A stretch of DNA of 42,366 bases from a virus, in the IMG/VR virus record IMGVR_UViG_3300013126_000075, positions 1 to 42,366 of that record. One strand, written 5' to 3'. Positions 32,396 to 38,279 of this stretch are shown piece after piece (within the stretch, counting starts at the first letter, position 1; each line of letters opens with the position of its first letter). The notes beneath the pieces were generated by a model. That model saw nothing but the letters and a program-made list of their open reading frames with translations. It did no database searches and was not told where the DNA came from. The translations under genes were made by a program, and so were the position numbers.

Positions 32396-33784
32396 TCAAG
32401 TCCATCCTGTAGATGCAACACGTTTTATATCCCTACGTTGTGGAACTCTACTACCTTCTCCTGTTACGTTTAAATGTAACATTAGGTACTGAAGGGCCTC
32501 GGCTACGTGTGAGTGTTTGTTCTTATCTATCTCACCATCACCTCTGGGCTTGTAGCGGTAGCCGCCCATCATGGCAGCTTTAAGCTGTGTGCAGCCGGGG
32601 TCAAGCAGGAACGCCGGGTCACCGTCCACCTGCCGCATCAGGAAGTCATCGACTGCGTTAATCCGCGCCGACACACTGTTCGTCTTGGCCGGTATGACCT
32701 TGAACCCTTCCGCCTTGATAATATCCACAGCACTGCGCTCGTCAGTCTGCGCCCGCTGGATACCTGCCGGGTCAGTCACTATGAGTATGGGAGCCCCGCC
32801 AAACCGCTCGTAGAGCATCGGCTTGAGCAGTGACCGCACGAAGCGTTGCACACCCATGTCAAAGCTGACACATTCACCGAGTATCAGTGCCCGACCACGT
32901 GGGTCCTGCTGCCCGATAACCGCCGCTGGCGTAAGCCCCAAGTCCATCCCTACGATGATAGGCCGTATGCCGTTGTTGATGAAGCGTAACCGCTCCCGTG
33001 CCATGTGGTAGTCAGTCCTGAAGTATTTGTACACCGGCATACCTGCTGAGGACAGCCCGTACTCACCATCAATGTAAACCCGGATGTACTCCTCGCTGCG
33101 GCCCTGTGTGTCGTAGTATCCATCTGGTAGGTTCTCCACGTTCTCCGCCATTACGCTTCGACCTGACGGTTGCTTGAACACAGCCCAGCCGTTGTTGTTC
33201 GGTGACACCCCATCCTTGGGGTTAAGCCCTTCCATCATGTAGTACCACCATCCGTCCATAGTCGGTGGGTTGGTATCACCCCACATCCCATGCCATGTAG
33301 GGCCCCCGTCTTTTGCTGAGGGATACCGCCCAATACGTTTTGATAATGCATCGACAATGTCTGGGTGGATATCCCGACACTCGTTCATCCATGCAAATGT
33401 AACTTCTAAGGAGTTTAGGTTAGCCACATCATCAGCATCATCTAAAGCCCGGAACATTACTTCGCACTCTACATCGCCTACTTTTAGGAAGTATGTTTTT
33501 GTAGTTCTCATATACTGTCCGCACTGCCCCGGCGGGAACCAATCATTCCAAGTTTTGATTGTAGTATCCTGCAACTGCCGTGCAGTTTCCCGTATAACCA
33601 AACACCTAGATTTTCTAATACCTTGCTCATTAGGCTTTTGCATTGACGCTCGCCGTACAACTTCAAAACAACAAGTTACAGACTTACCCGAACCTACCGG
33701 ACCCATAAGAACACGCATCTTGGCGTTGCTCTCCATAAACTTCCGCTGCACAGCCGCTGGCGTGTAGTTAATCTCTAATGCCAT
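32396..33784 (-). CDS. Terminase large subunit
   Basis: 462 residues from the ATG at 33784, chosen because AAGGAG lies at ideal spacing upstream; a longer frame to 33847 lacks such support. The N-terminal ATPase has Walker A GPVGSGKS at 28-35 and a Walker B-like segment VTFAWMNECRD. The C-terminal nuclease has VGMDLGLTPA and ILIVTDPAG, with metal-binding aspartates. It packages DNA into the prohead through the portal and cuts concatemers. The gene is separated from TerS by two small genes and an opposite-strand HNH gene. Confidence 0.88.
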   Translation of the reverse strand: MALEINYTPAAVQRKFMESNAKMRVLMGPVGSGKSVTCCFEVVRRASMQKPNEQGIRKSRCLVIRETARQLQDTTIKTWNDWFPPGQCGQYMRTTKTYFLKVGDVECEVMFRALDDADDVANLNSLEVTFAWMNECRDIHPDIVDALSKRIGRYPSAKDGGPTWHGMWGDTNPPTMDGWWYYMMEGLNPKDGVSPNNNGWAVFKQPSGRSVMAENVENLPDGYYDTQGRSEEYIRVYIDGEYGLSSAGMPVYKYFRTDYHMARERLRFINNGIRPIIVGMDLGLTPAAVIGQQDPRGRALILGECVSFDMGVQRFVRSLLKPMLYERFGGAPILIVTDPAGIQRAQTDERSAVDIIKAEGFKVIPAKTNSVSARINAVDDFLMRQVDGDPAFLLDPGCTQLKAAMMGGYRYKPRGDGEIDKNKHSHVAEALQYLMLHLNVTGEGSRVPQRRDIKRVASTGWT

Positions 33785-33851
33785 TTTACTCTCCTTGACC
33801 AACTCCATATGGTCTATTATACTTGTACCTACACCACATGGAACCACTACT

Positions 33852-34367
33852 TTGAACTATACTACACTACCATCGCAGCAAGAACTAATATCCATATTTA
33901 CGTACGACTCTGCTACAGGCTTATTGTATTGGAACCCTAGGCCAGAAAACATATCTTGGAACAAGGTATTTGCTGGAAAACCTGCTGGATGCTTAGACTC
34001 TAAGGGGTACATCCGTATTAGAACCTCTGGAAAAATCTGGAACGCCCATAGAGTTATATGGAAAATGGTCTATGGTATAGACCCAGAATTTATAGACCAT
34101 ATAAACGGAAATAGAGCCGACAATACCATTAAAAATTTGCGGTCTGTATCGCAGACGGAAAATGCGCGTAACACCAAACGAAAAAAGCACAACACGTCTG
34201 GGGTTTCTGGAGTGCATTGGGTTAAAAAAGACCAGCGGTGGTTGGCTACTATCTACCACAAAGGTAAGCGTATTGGACTTGGGCAATATAAATCGTTTGA
34301 TGCGGCAGTGGCAGCCAGAAAACTTGGTGAGCAGGTGTATGGATACCACAAAAATCATGGTAGGTAG
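33852..34367 (+). CDS. HNH endonuclease with AP2 DNA-binding domain
   Basis: 171 residues from a TTG start at 33852 (MNYTTLPSQQELISIFTYDSATGLLYW), the usual N-terminus of this family; no ATG is available. An HNH core holds AHRVIW (H66) and IDHINGNRADN (H83, N85, N91). An AP2-type domain (~117-168: SGVSGVHWVKKDQRWLATI...GLGQYKSFDAAVAARKLGE) follows. Such proteins are free-standing or intron-linked homing endonucleases. It lies on the strand opposite the terminase genes, in the space before TerL. A weak promoter-like pair (TTGACC 33795-33800, TATTAT 33815-33820, 14-base spacing) precedes it. Start is an inference. Confidence 0.78.
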   Translation: MNYTTLPSQQELISIFTYDSATGLLYWNPRPENISWNKVFAGKPAGCLDSKGYIRIRTSGKIWNAHRVIWKMVYGIDPEFIDHINGNRADNTIKNLRSVSQTENARNTKRKKHNTSGVSGVHWVKKDQRWLATIYHKGKRIGLGQYKSFDAAVAARKLGEQVYGYHKNHGR

Positions 34368-34374
34368 TTCCTCA

Positions 34375-34548
34375 TCAGTGTAATATCCTCGGTAAGCAGT
34401 CAAAAAACTCGCGCATATCCATGCTGTAGTGGATTACCACCTGATTTTCGTGGTCGTACTCAGGCTGGCACCAACATTCGCGCCCATCTAGGTAGTGTTC
34501 CTGCAAATCCTCAATCGGATACACATGACTCCAGCGTTTTACCTGCAC
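34375..34548 (-). CDS. Small conserved protein in terminase operon (GTG start)
   Basis: 57 residues from GTG at 34548, directly after the TGA of the preceding gene, with GAGG eight bases upstream. It reads VKRWSHVYPIEDLQEH, then a CWC cluster (DGRECWCQPEY) and VVIHYSMDMREFF. The HVYPxxDLxEH...CWCxP...VVxHxSxDxRE pattern is common in short phage and prophage proteins without assigned function. The three cysteines/His could bind metal. It ends 8 bases from the end of the convergent HNH gene, so the HNH gene sits between it and TerL. Confidence 0.7.
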   Translation of the reverse strand: MQVKRWSHVYPIEDLQEHYLDGRECWCQPEYDHENQVVIHYSMDMREFFDCLPRILH

Positions 34549-34746
34549 TCAGGCCACCTCAAGCAGGGTTATGACGAACTCCCGCCCTCGTTTCTTGTGT
34601 TTGTGTATGCGGGTGTGGTACGAAATACTGTTTTCCTTGAGCATTAACTCAAGATTGTGGGCCTCTACGGAGCTTGCGATGCGGGCAACCCGCGCTCCAT
34701 CGTGACTCTGCTCGAATTTACTCAGAATACTCTGCATCGGCGACAT
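34549..34746 (-). CDS. Small protein downstream of TerS
   Basis: 65 residues starting MSPMQSILSKFEQSHDGARVARIASSVEAHNLELMLKEN and ending GREFVITLLEVA. GGAGG lies 6 bases before the ATG, inside the TerS gene; the two genes overlap by 29 bases in different frames. Predicted alpha/beta with a basic middle (HKHKKRGRE). Not recognised. Kept as real because of strong ribosome binding site and coupling to the GTG-started gene that follows directly. Confidence 0.6.
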   Translation of the reverse strand: MSPMQSILSKFEQSHDGARVARIASSVEAHNLELMLKENSISYHTRIHKHKKRGREFVITLLEVA

Positions 34747-35212
34747 CTTTTTCCTCCACTTGCTGCGGTTCGTGCTCGATTATGGCAGTTTCTACCTGCT
34801 GCCCACCCAGATTTATGGTGATTTTAACGCCACCAGCGTTGTTGCCGCCATCATTGTCAGTATTCTTCGGCTCCAGTCCCGCCCATTTGACCGTTGACTT
34901 GATTAAATCTGCCTTCACAGCGGCGGATACAGACGGGTCGTGTATCAATAACCAAGATGTTGTCAGTAGTTCTTCCGATTGGGCCCGTGCTTTTAGCCGG
35001 AAGGTCAGCCCTTTCTCTCGGATTTCATCGCGGTAGGACTCCACGCGCTTGAGGAAGACTGGGTCTTGGTTGTAGCCAAGGATGTCTTGGGTGGTTATGT
35101 TGTGCCTGACGGTTACCTCGGTCAGGGTTTCGCCACTTCCTTCGAGTGTGAGTGCGATGTCAAACGCTAGGCGGTCTGACCATTTGGTGTGATGTAACGG
35201 TAATGTGTCCAT
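34718..35212 (-). CDS. Terminase small subunit-like protein
   Basis: 164 residues from ATG at 35212 (MDTLPLHHTKWSDRLAFDIAL); a longer open frame upstream lacks a plausible start. A helical DNA-binding-type N-terminus with TTQDILGYNQDPVFLKRV, a helical middle (EKGLTFRLKARAQSEELLTTSWLLIHD) and an acidic C-terminus (EHEPQQVEEKDVADAEYSE) match small terminases placed before TerL. It would recognise the packaging site and regulate TerL. No Shine-Dalgarno site is visible and the predicted transcription start is only ~4 bases upstream, so translation may be leaderless. Confidence 0.7.
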   Translation of the reverse strand: MDTLPLHHTKWSDRLAFDIALTLEGSGETLTEVTVRHNITTQDILGYNQDPVFLKRVESYRDEIREKGLTFRLKARAQSEELLTTSWLLIHDPSVSAAVKADLIKSTVKWAGLEPKNTDNDGGNNAGGVKITINLGGQQVETAIIEHEPQQVEEKDVADAEYSE

Positions 35213-35222
35213 AGTGAGAGTC

Positions 35223-35251
35223 AGCTTAGTGGAGGCGGGGAAGTTTGTCAA
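35223..35251 (-). promoter_or_regulatory. Late promoter for the terminase transcript
   Basis: On the minus strand TTGACA (35251-35246) is a perfect -35; a 17-base spacer leads to TAAGCT (35228-35223), a -10 with the key T1, A2 and T6. The predicted start is close to the TerS ATG. A palindrome at 35258-35275 lies just upstream, in the position of an activator or repressor site. Confidence 0.6.
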
Positions 35252-35257
35252 GTAAAT

Positions 35258-35275
35258 GGTTACGTGAGTGTAACC
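35258..35275. promoter_or_regulatory. Operator-like palindrome GGTTAC-N6-GTAACC
   Basis: A perfect 6+6 inverted repeat with a 6-base spacer, seven bases upstream of the -35 of the late promoter. The same arrangement (one mismatch) recurs at 36686-36703, and the half-site recurs many times between 36367 and 37017. It looks like the binding site of a dimeric regulator, activator or repressor not determined. Confidence 0.65.
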
Positions 35276-35325
35276 GATGGTTTTATGAGGTCTTATTTTA
35301 AGCGGTTTACTTATACAGGGGGGGC

Positions 35326-35385
35326 TGCTGGCTTGCCAGTCCATGTGGGTAGGGGTACACCAGCCAGCAACGGCAAGCTGGCAAG
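35326..35385. repeat. Overlapping inverted repeats in divergent control region
   Basis: Arm A TGCTGGCT (35326-35333) pairs with AGCCAGCA (35362-35369); arm B CTTGCCAG (35332-35339) pairs with CTGGCAAG (35378-35385). The pairings cross, so they are mutually exclusive or form a pseudoknot. Lies between the late promoter and the leader of the first plus-strand gene. Read on the minus strand the right edge contains GGTTCGAGTC, a tRNA T-arm-like string, but no cloverleaf could be built. Confidence 0.45.
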
Positions 35386-35483
35386 ACTCGAACCGCCAAC
35401 AAACCCGCACCAAATGGGCACTTTTTGTCATTTTTCATGGTTATGGCAATCTGAAATTGTGCTGATGCAGCACTGATTTACAA

Positions 35484-35494
35484 GTTCTTTAACA
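35484..35494 (+). promoter_or_regulatory. boxA-like antitermination element
   Basis: GTTCTTTAACA matches the rRNA-operon boxA core GCTCTTTAACA at 10 of 11 positions. It lies 19 bases before the ATG of the first plus-strand gene, between a small dyad (GTGCT-N5-AGCAC, 35459-35473) and the ribosome binding site TAGGAG. It could recruit Nus factors to the early transcript, or be chance. Confidence 0.4.
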
Positions 35495-35512
35495 ACAATT
35501 AGGAGATTTAAA

Positions 35513-35776
35513 ATGGCTCAACAAGCTACTGTTAAGAGGTCTATCGCCCCTGTTACTTTCACTATCGAAGTAACGGCCACGAGGGTCAATGAAAACGGTA
35601 CATTCTCTGGCATCACTGCCAAGATTGTTAAACAACCGAAAGGTTGCGAGTTCATGACCAGTGTACCACCAATGGCAGGCGGTGCGGTTTACTTCAAGAC
35701 ACAATCGCTGGAAGGCATCACGCTAGTCGAAGGTGATAGCCAGAAAGCACCAGCCGAGAAGAAAAAATTGTTCTAA
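35513..35776 (+). CDS. Small beta-rich protein, paralogue A
   Basis: 87 residues. The sequence (KRSIAPVTFTIEVTATRVNENGTFSG..., SVPPMAGGAVYFKTQSLEGITLVEGD) is strongly beta-patterned with a short charged tail ending KKKLF. It is clearly paralogous to the protein at 37176-37445: the blocks KxSIxPVTFxxEVTATxVNENGTFSG, PPxAGGAxYxK and LxGxxxVEG are shared. TAGGAG precedes its ATG and a terminator follows. Both copies flank the repeat-rich noncoding region. Not recognised; a small nucleic-acid-binding fold or structural role is possible. Confidence 0.75.
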   Translation: MAQQATVKRSIAPVTFTIEVTATRVNENGTFSGITAKIVKQPKGCEFMTSVPPMAGGAVYFKTQSLEGITLVEGDSQKAPAEKKKLF

Positions 35777-35786
35777 TCGGTAACAG

Positions 35787-35816
35787 ACTAGGCAGGGCAA
35801 CCTGCCTAGTTTTCTC
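35787..35816 (+). terminator. Rho-independent terminator after paralogue A
   Basis: A perfect 10-bp stem ACTAGGCAGG / CCTGCCTAGT with GCAA loop, followed by TTTCTCT. Begins 10 bases after the stop codon. Confidence 0.8.
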
Positions 35817-35839
35817 TAATCAAGCTAGGAGCGAAAGCA

Positions 35840-36016
35840 ATGAAAGCTAGAAAACCACGTAAGTATGAACCAATGCGGTACATAGTCAAATGGATTGAAG
35901 GCAATATGATGTACTTCAGAGCGTTCAAACGCGATTCATCTGCCATGAAGTTTCAAGATTACCTGATTGAAGAATTAGGTATTCCAATGGTAAATGTTCG
36001 AGTAACTTTAAAATAA
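35840..36016 (+). CDS. Small basic protein
   Basis: 58 residues: MKARKPRKYEPMRYIVKWIEGNMMYFRAFKRDSSAMKFQDY, ending NVRVTLK. Basic N-terminus, then a beta/alpha pattern. AGGAG lies nine bases upstream of the ATG. It is followed by an 8-bp GAAA-loop hairpin. Unknown function; basic charge and size allow nucleic-acid binding. The clear ribosome binding site and spacing between terminator and hairpin support expression. Confidence 0.65.
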   Translation: MKARKPRKYEPMRYIVKWIEGNMMYFRAFKRDSSAMKFQDYLIEELGIPMVNVRVTLK

Positions 36017-36021
36017 CGAGG

Positions 36022-36041
36022 CAGGCAGGGAAACCTGCCTG
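36022..36041 (+). other. GAAA tetraloop hairpin
   Basis: A perfect 8-bp stem CAGGCAGG / CCTGCCTG with GAAA loop, 5 bases after a stop codon, without a T-run. Its stem sequence is almost that of the terminator at 35787, suggesting a common origin. Confidence 0.6.
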
Positions 36042-36047
36042 AATGAT

Positions 36048-36191
36048 ATGAATAAATTTATGATTATGTACACCACAGCAATACACACAACAGACTCAAC
36101 AATCGTGAAGGGATACTTCGGCTTACTGAAATTCAGGTTCAAGCTGTGGGTATGCAAGTGTTACGACATCAAGGTAATACCAATCGAGTAG
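36048..36191 (+). CDS. Possible 47-residue protein
   Basis: MNKFMIMYTTAIHTTDSTIVKGYFGLLKFRFKLWVCKCYD...IPIE. Basic and aromatic in its second half, with CKC. No Shine-Dalgarno site; the ATG is 6 bases after a stable hairpin. A good terminator begins 8 bases after the stop, which marks a gene end. Weakly supported, function unknown. Confidence 0.4.
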   Translation: MNKFMIMYTTAIHTTDSTIVKGYFGLLKFRFKLWVCKCYDIKVIPIE

Positions 36192-36198
36192 GAAACAG

Positions 36199-36224
36199 CC
36201 CGGCGAAAGCCGGGTTTTATTTTG
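36199..36224 (+). terminator. Rho-independent terminator
   Basis: Stem CCCGGC / GCCGGG with GAAA loop (36199-36214), followed by TTTTATTTTG. Closes the small-gene cluster before the gene-free region. Confidence 0.8.
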
Positions 36225-36446
36225 TCTGTCGTTTATGTATAGATTTTGCTGTTTTCTTATCAGGTTATGGATGACGTGTATAGTTTTACTGTTTTTGTGT
36301 GTATAAAACAAACCATACGCCGGGGGGTGCAGGCATCAAATAGCGACACATCTGACAGTATCGCGCGGGGCGGTTACGTTTTTTAGCGGTAAAAGTGGGG
36401 CGGTTACATGGCAAAACGTAACATTACACACAAAACTATGTAACCG

Positions 36447-36502
36447 GTTACATTGATTGCTTAAAAAATAGACAAAAGTTACATTGATTGCTTAAAAAAT
36501 AG
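36447..36502. repeat. 25-bp direct repeat, two copies
   Basis: The segment starting GTTACATTGATTGCTTAAAA is repeated exactly at 36447-36471 and 36478-36502 (31-base offset, about three helical turns). The first copy begins inside the palindrome at 36439-36452. Confidence 0.8.
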
Positions 36503-36622
36503 GCAATAATCTAAGAAAATAATCTAAATAATCTAAAAATTAGGTTAGTGGTTACTCACATTAGATTATTTTGGCAAATGTAACCACCGCGCCAGTATTG
36601 GGTTTCAGCCATATATATATAT

Positions 36623-36778
36623 AATAATCTAAATAATCTAAATAATCTATGGTTTTTTAACACACACCCGGTAGTAAAATGATGAGGTTACATGAATGTA
36701 ACTGCGTAACCATCTACCTATCTAACTCCCCCCTGTCTTACACTTTTATGCGTAGATTATTAGATTATTTAGATTATT
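36623..36778. repeat. Triple AATAATCTAA blocks in inverted orientation
   Basis: Three AATAATCTAA-type units with a 9-base period (36623-36650) face three inverted units (36752-36778), giving a near-perfect ~27-bp inverted repeat with ~100 bases between. The spacer contains GGTTAC-N6-GTAACT at 36686-36703. The outer flanks also carry GGGTTTCAG (36600-36608) and CTGAAACCC (36783-36791). Confidence 0.75.
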
Positions 36779-37109
36779 GCCTCTGAAACCCAAGCCCAGC
36801 AAGGAGGTTACAATAATCTAAATTTCATGTAACCGATACCTCAAGTAAAAAAGTTTAGATTTTTGCAGATTATTCTAGTACTTTTTGTGTAACCGGTTAC
36901 ATTATGTTATGGCAATAACCCTTGTAGCTTACTCCGTGGTTACAAACCCACTTCGTGGTGTTACACGACAACCTTCATTTACAAATCAATGCGGTTACAT
37001 AGCTTAAAAACGTAACCAAATACATTCAAATACAATTACAAAGTCAGGCGACCTCGCTAAGTTGTTGATTTTTAAACTTTTTGTTCGGATTTCGGTTCGT
37101 GCTAATCTG

Positions 37110-37145
37110 AAACCTGACCAAACGGTCTTGGGTTTTATTATATTT
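37110..37145 (+). terminator. Leader hairpin with T-rich tail (attenuator-like)
   Basis: GACC-AAAC-GGTC core (37116-37127), extended by AAACC / GGTTT with a small internal loop, followed by TTTTATTATATTTATTTTTTATT. It lies upstream of the ATG at 37176, so it would terminate or attenuate a transcript entering from the repeat region. Confidence 0.45.
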
Positions 37146-37175
37146 ATTTTTTATTACACTTTAGGAGTAGTTATT

Positions 37176-37445
37176 ATGGCTATTACAGCTACGTTGAAGA
37201 AGTCTATCAAACCAGTTACATTTTACCTTGAAGTTACAGCTACCAAAGTCAATGAGAACGGTACATTCAGTGGCTTAACTGTGCAGAAAGTATCATCATC
37301 CGTTAAGTCCAATGAAACAATCAGGGCTAGTATACCACCTCAAGCTGGTGGTGCTATGTACCTCAAATGCGATGACCTTAAAGGCCTTGAGTTCGTAGAA
37401 GGTACACTGACTGGTGCTACCGTTGAGCAGAAGGAACTGTTTTAA
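37176..37445 (+). CDS. Small beta-rich protein, paralogue B
   Basis: 89 residues from ATG 37176 (MAITATLKKSIKPVTFYLEV), chosen over an upstream start at 37062 because AGGAG lies 8-12 bases before it and because the paralogue begins at the same point. It shares the core blocks of the protein at 35513-35776 and ends similarly (EQKELF). Beta-rich, no catalytic motif. First gene of the right-hand early operon. The pair of paralogues on either side of the iteron-like region suggests a functional link to it, which is inference. Confidence 0.75.
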   Translation: MAITATLKKSIKPVTFYLEVTATKVNENGTFSGLTVQKVSSSVKSNETIRASIPPQAGGAMYLKCDDLKGLEFVEGTLTGATVEQKELF

Positions 37446-37468
37446 CCCAACCACATCCACTATGGAGG

Positions 37469-37488
37469 AGGCGGTAGCAATACCGCCT
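37469..37488 (+). other. GCAA tetraloop hairpin
   Basis: Perfect 8-bp stem AGGCGGTA / TACCGCCT with GCAA loop; no T-run. The GGAGG just before and within its 5' arm could be masked from ribosomes. Lies between paralogue B and the next gene. Confidence 0.6.
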
Positions 37489-37496
37489 ATGAACCT

Positions 37497-37880
37497 ATGA
37501 CATTAAAGAAGGTAAGATGCGTGAACTTTATTGAGCATTTAGAACGCATTAACAACCGTGATAGTAGTCGGTATGTATCACACCTCAAAGAATTTATGGG
37601 TAGCAATATGTATGCCATGCATCTGCATGGTATTAATAAGCACACTTATGTGGTGTATAGCTACGGCCCACATTGGCCGATGTGGGTATATGACTATGGC
37701 ACTAGAGAGTGGTACGGCATGGCTGACAAGTTCAGTCGTACTACCAGCAAACAGCAAGGGCAATCACACCCTGATGTCTATGACGATGAAGTTCAATGGT
37801 ATGGTAAAGACATGATGGTAAAGATTGCCGTACATGGTTTCAACGGTGCATTTGCAGACAGAATGGGGGTAGCGGCATGA
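37497..37880 (+). CDS. Unknown early protein, aromatic-rich
   Basis: 127 residues (or 119 from GTG 37521, which has AAGAAGG upstream and may be the real start). HLERINNRDSSRYVSHLKEFM, HTYVVYSYGPHWPMWVYDYGTREWYGMADKFSRTTSKQQGQ and a C-terminal helix are visible. The Tyr/Trp-rich middle resembles a small beta-sheet fold; the SRTTSKQQGQSHP run is polar. Its stop overlaps the next ATG (ATGA). Not recognised. Confidence 0.65.
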   Translation: MTLKKVRCVNFIEHLERINNRDSSRYVSHLKEFMGSNMYAMHLHGINKHTYVVYSYGPHWPMWVYDYGTREWYGMADKFSRTTSKQQGQSHPDVYDDEVQWYGKDMMVKIAVHGFNGAFADRMGVAA

Positions 37881-38071
37881 TAGTAATTAACATTGAACGC
37901 TTTAAGGCAGCCTACCACAAGGCTACTGGTGCTAGTACTGACAACGTGCAGACAGCGATTATCTACTACCTTGATGGTGATGACTACACAGTTATCCCTG
38001 ATGGTGTCCGCATTGTGGGTATGTACTGCTTTCTGTATGAGTATTTGGAGGGTGATAGCAATGGCACATGA
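37877..38071 (+). CDS. Small unknown protein
   Basis: 64 residues: MIVINIERFKAAYHKATGASTDNVQTAIIYYLDGDDYTVIPDGVRIVGMYCFLYEYLEGDSNGT. Compact alpha/beta pattern. The 4-base overlap with the preceding gene and an 11-base overlap with the following gene show it belongs to a coupled operon. No family recognised. Confidence 0.65.
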   Translation: MIVINIERFKAAYHKATGASTDNVQTAIIYYLDGDDYTVIPDGVRIVGMYCFLYEYLEGDSNGT

Positions 38072-38279
38072 GTACAACAACCTATGTGTTAAGTGTGGCG
38101 ACCATATACTGCAAGCAAGGTATAAGTTGGGTTATAAGACCTGCCTTGCTTGTGGTGATAAGCAAGCCAAAGCGGTAAGGCACACTATTGTGCCGATGCC
38201 AAAGAGTAACTACATTGTCGTAACCGACCCAGCCTTATTGGTTGGCTTAAACAGTAGTCATAAGGGAGGTGTGAGATGA
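38061..38279 (+). CDS. Zinc-ribbon protein
   Basis: 72 residues from ATG 38061 (MAHEYNNLCVKCGDHI), with GGAGG upstream. Two CxxCG pairs, NLCVKCG and TCLACG, form a likely zinc ribbon. The C-terminal half (VRHTIVPMPKSNYIVVTDPALLVGLNSSH) is a motif I recall from other phage proteins of this type. A longer open frame starting at 37893 runs antiphase to the 64-residue gene and is not the real N-terminus. Possibly nucleic-acid or protein binding. Confidence 0.72.
   Translation: MAHEYNNLCVKCGDHILQARYKLGYKTCLACGDKQAKAVRHTIVPMPKSNYIVVTDPALLVGLNSSHKGGVR

Larger units (their letters stand above)
36340..37020. repeat. Iteron-like gene-free region; candidate origin/regulatory hub
   Basis: No convincing gene lies between 36192 and 37175. 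GGTTAC/GTAACC half-sites occur at about 36372, 36402, 36442-36451 (palindrome), 36550, 36580, 36686, 36706, 36806, 36829, 36891-36900 (palindrome), 36938, 36993 and 37012. The 14-mer TGTAACCGGTTACA is present twice (36439-36452, 36888-36901). A second motif, AATAATCTAA, is present singly or in 9-base-period tandem at 36505, 36518, 36527, 36623, 36632, 36641 (9/10) and 36812, and inverted at 36561, 36752 (9/10), 36760 and 36769. The region is AT-rich. Clustered iterons beside AT-rich repeats resemble replication origins, but initiator binding is unproven. Confidence 0.6.

Noticed and set aside
33270-33767. 165-codon open frame on the plus strand inside TerL
   Set aside because: Antisense shadow of a clearly conserved gene.
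33784-33847. Longer N-terminus for TerL starting at 33847
   Set aside because: AAGGAG sits correctly before the ATG at 33784, and the extension has no family resemblance and overlaps the promoter area of the HNH gene.
35213-35431. Extended N-terminus for the small terminase up to 35431
   Set aside because: The added residues look like translated noncoding sequence, run through inverted repeats and the promoter, and the conserved family start MDTLP is at 35212.
35331-35440. tRNA gene on the minus strand (GGTTCGAGTC and a possible TGG anticodon loop near 35410-35425)
   Set aside because: The T-stem pairs only with a shifted 8-base loop and G-U pairs, the anticodon stem has a mismatch, no D-arm or acceptor stem could be found, and no CCA follows.
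36123-36311. 62-codon minus-strand frame before the repeat region
   Set aside because: Runs through a strong plus-strand terminator and a short plus-strand gene; no ribosome site.
36505-36778. CRISPR array from repeated AATAATCTAA units
   Set aside because: Units are 10 bases with a 9-base period, no unique spacers, and occur on both strands; no cas genes.
37893-38060. N-terminal extension of the zinc-ribbon protein
   Set aside because: It runs antiphase through the coupled 64-residue gene; ATG 38061 has a good ribosome site.
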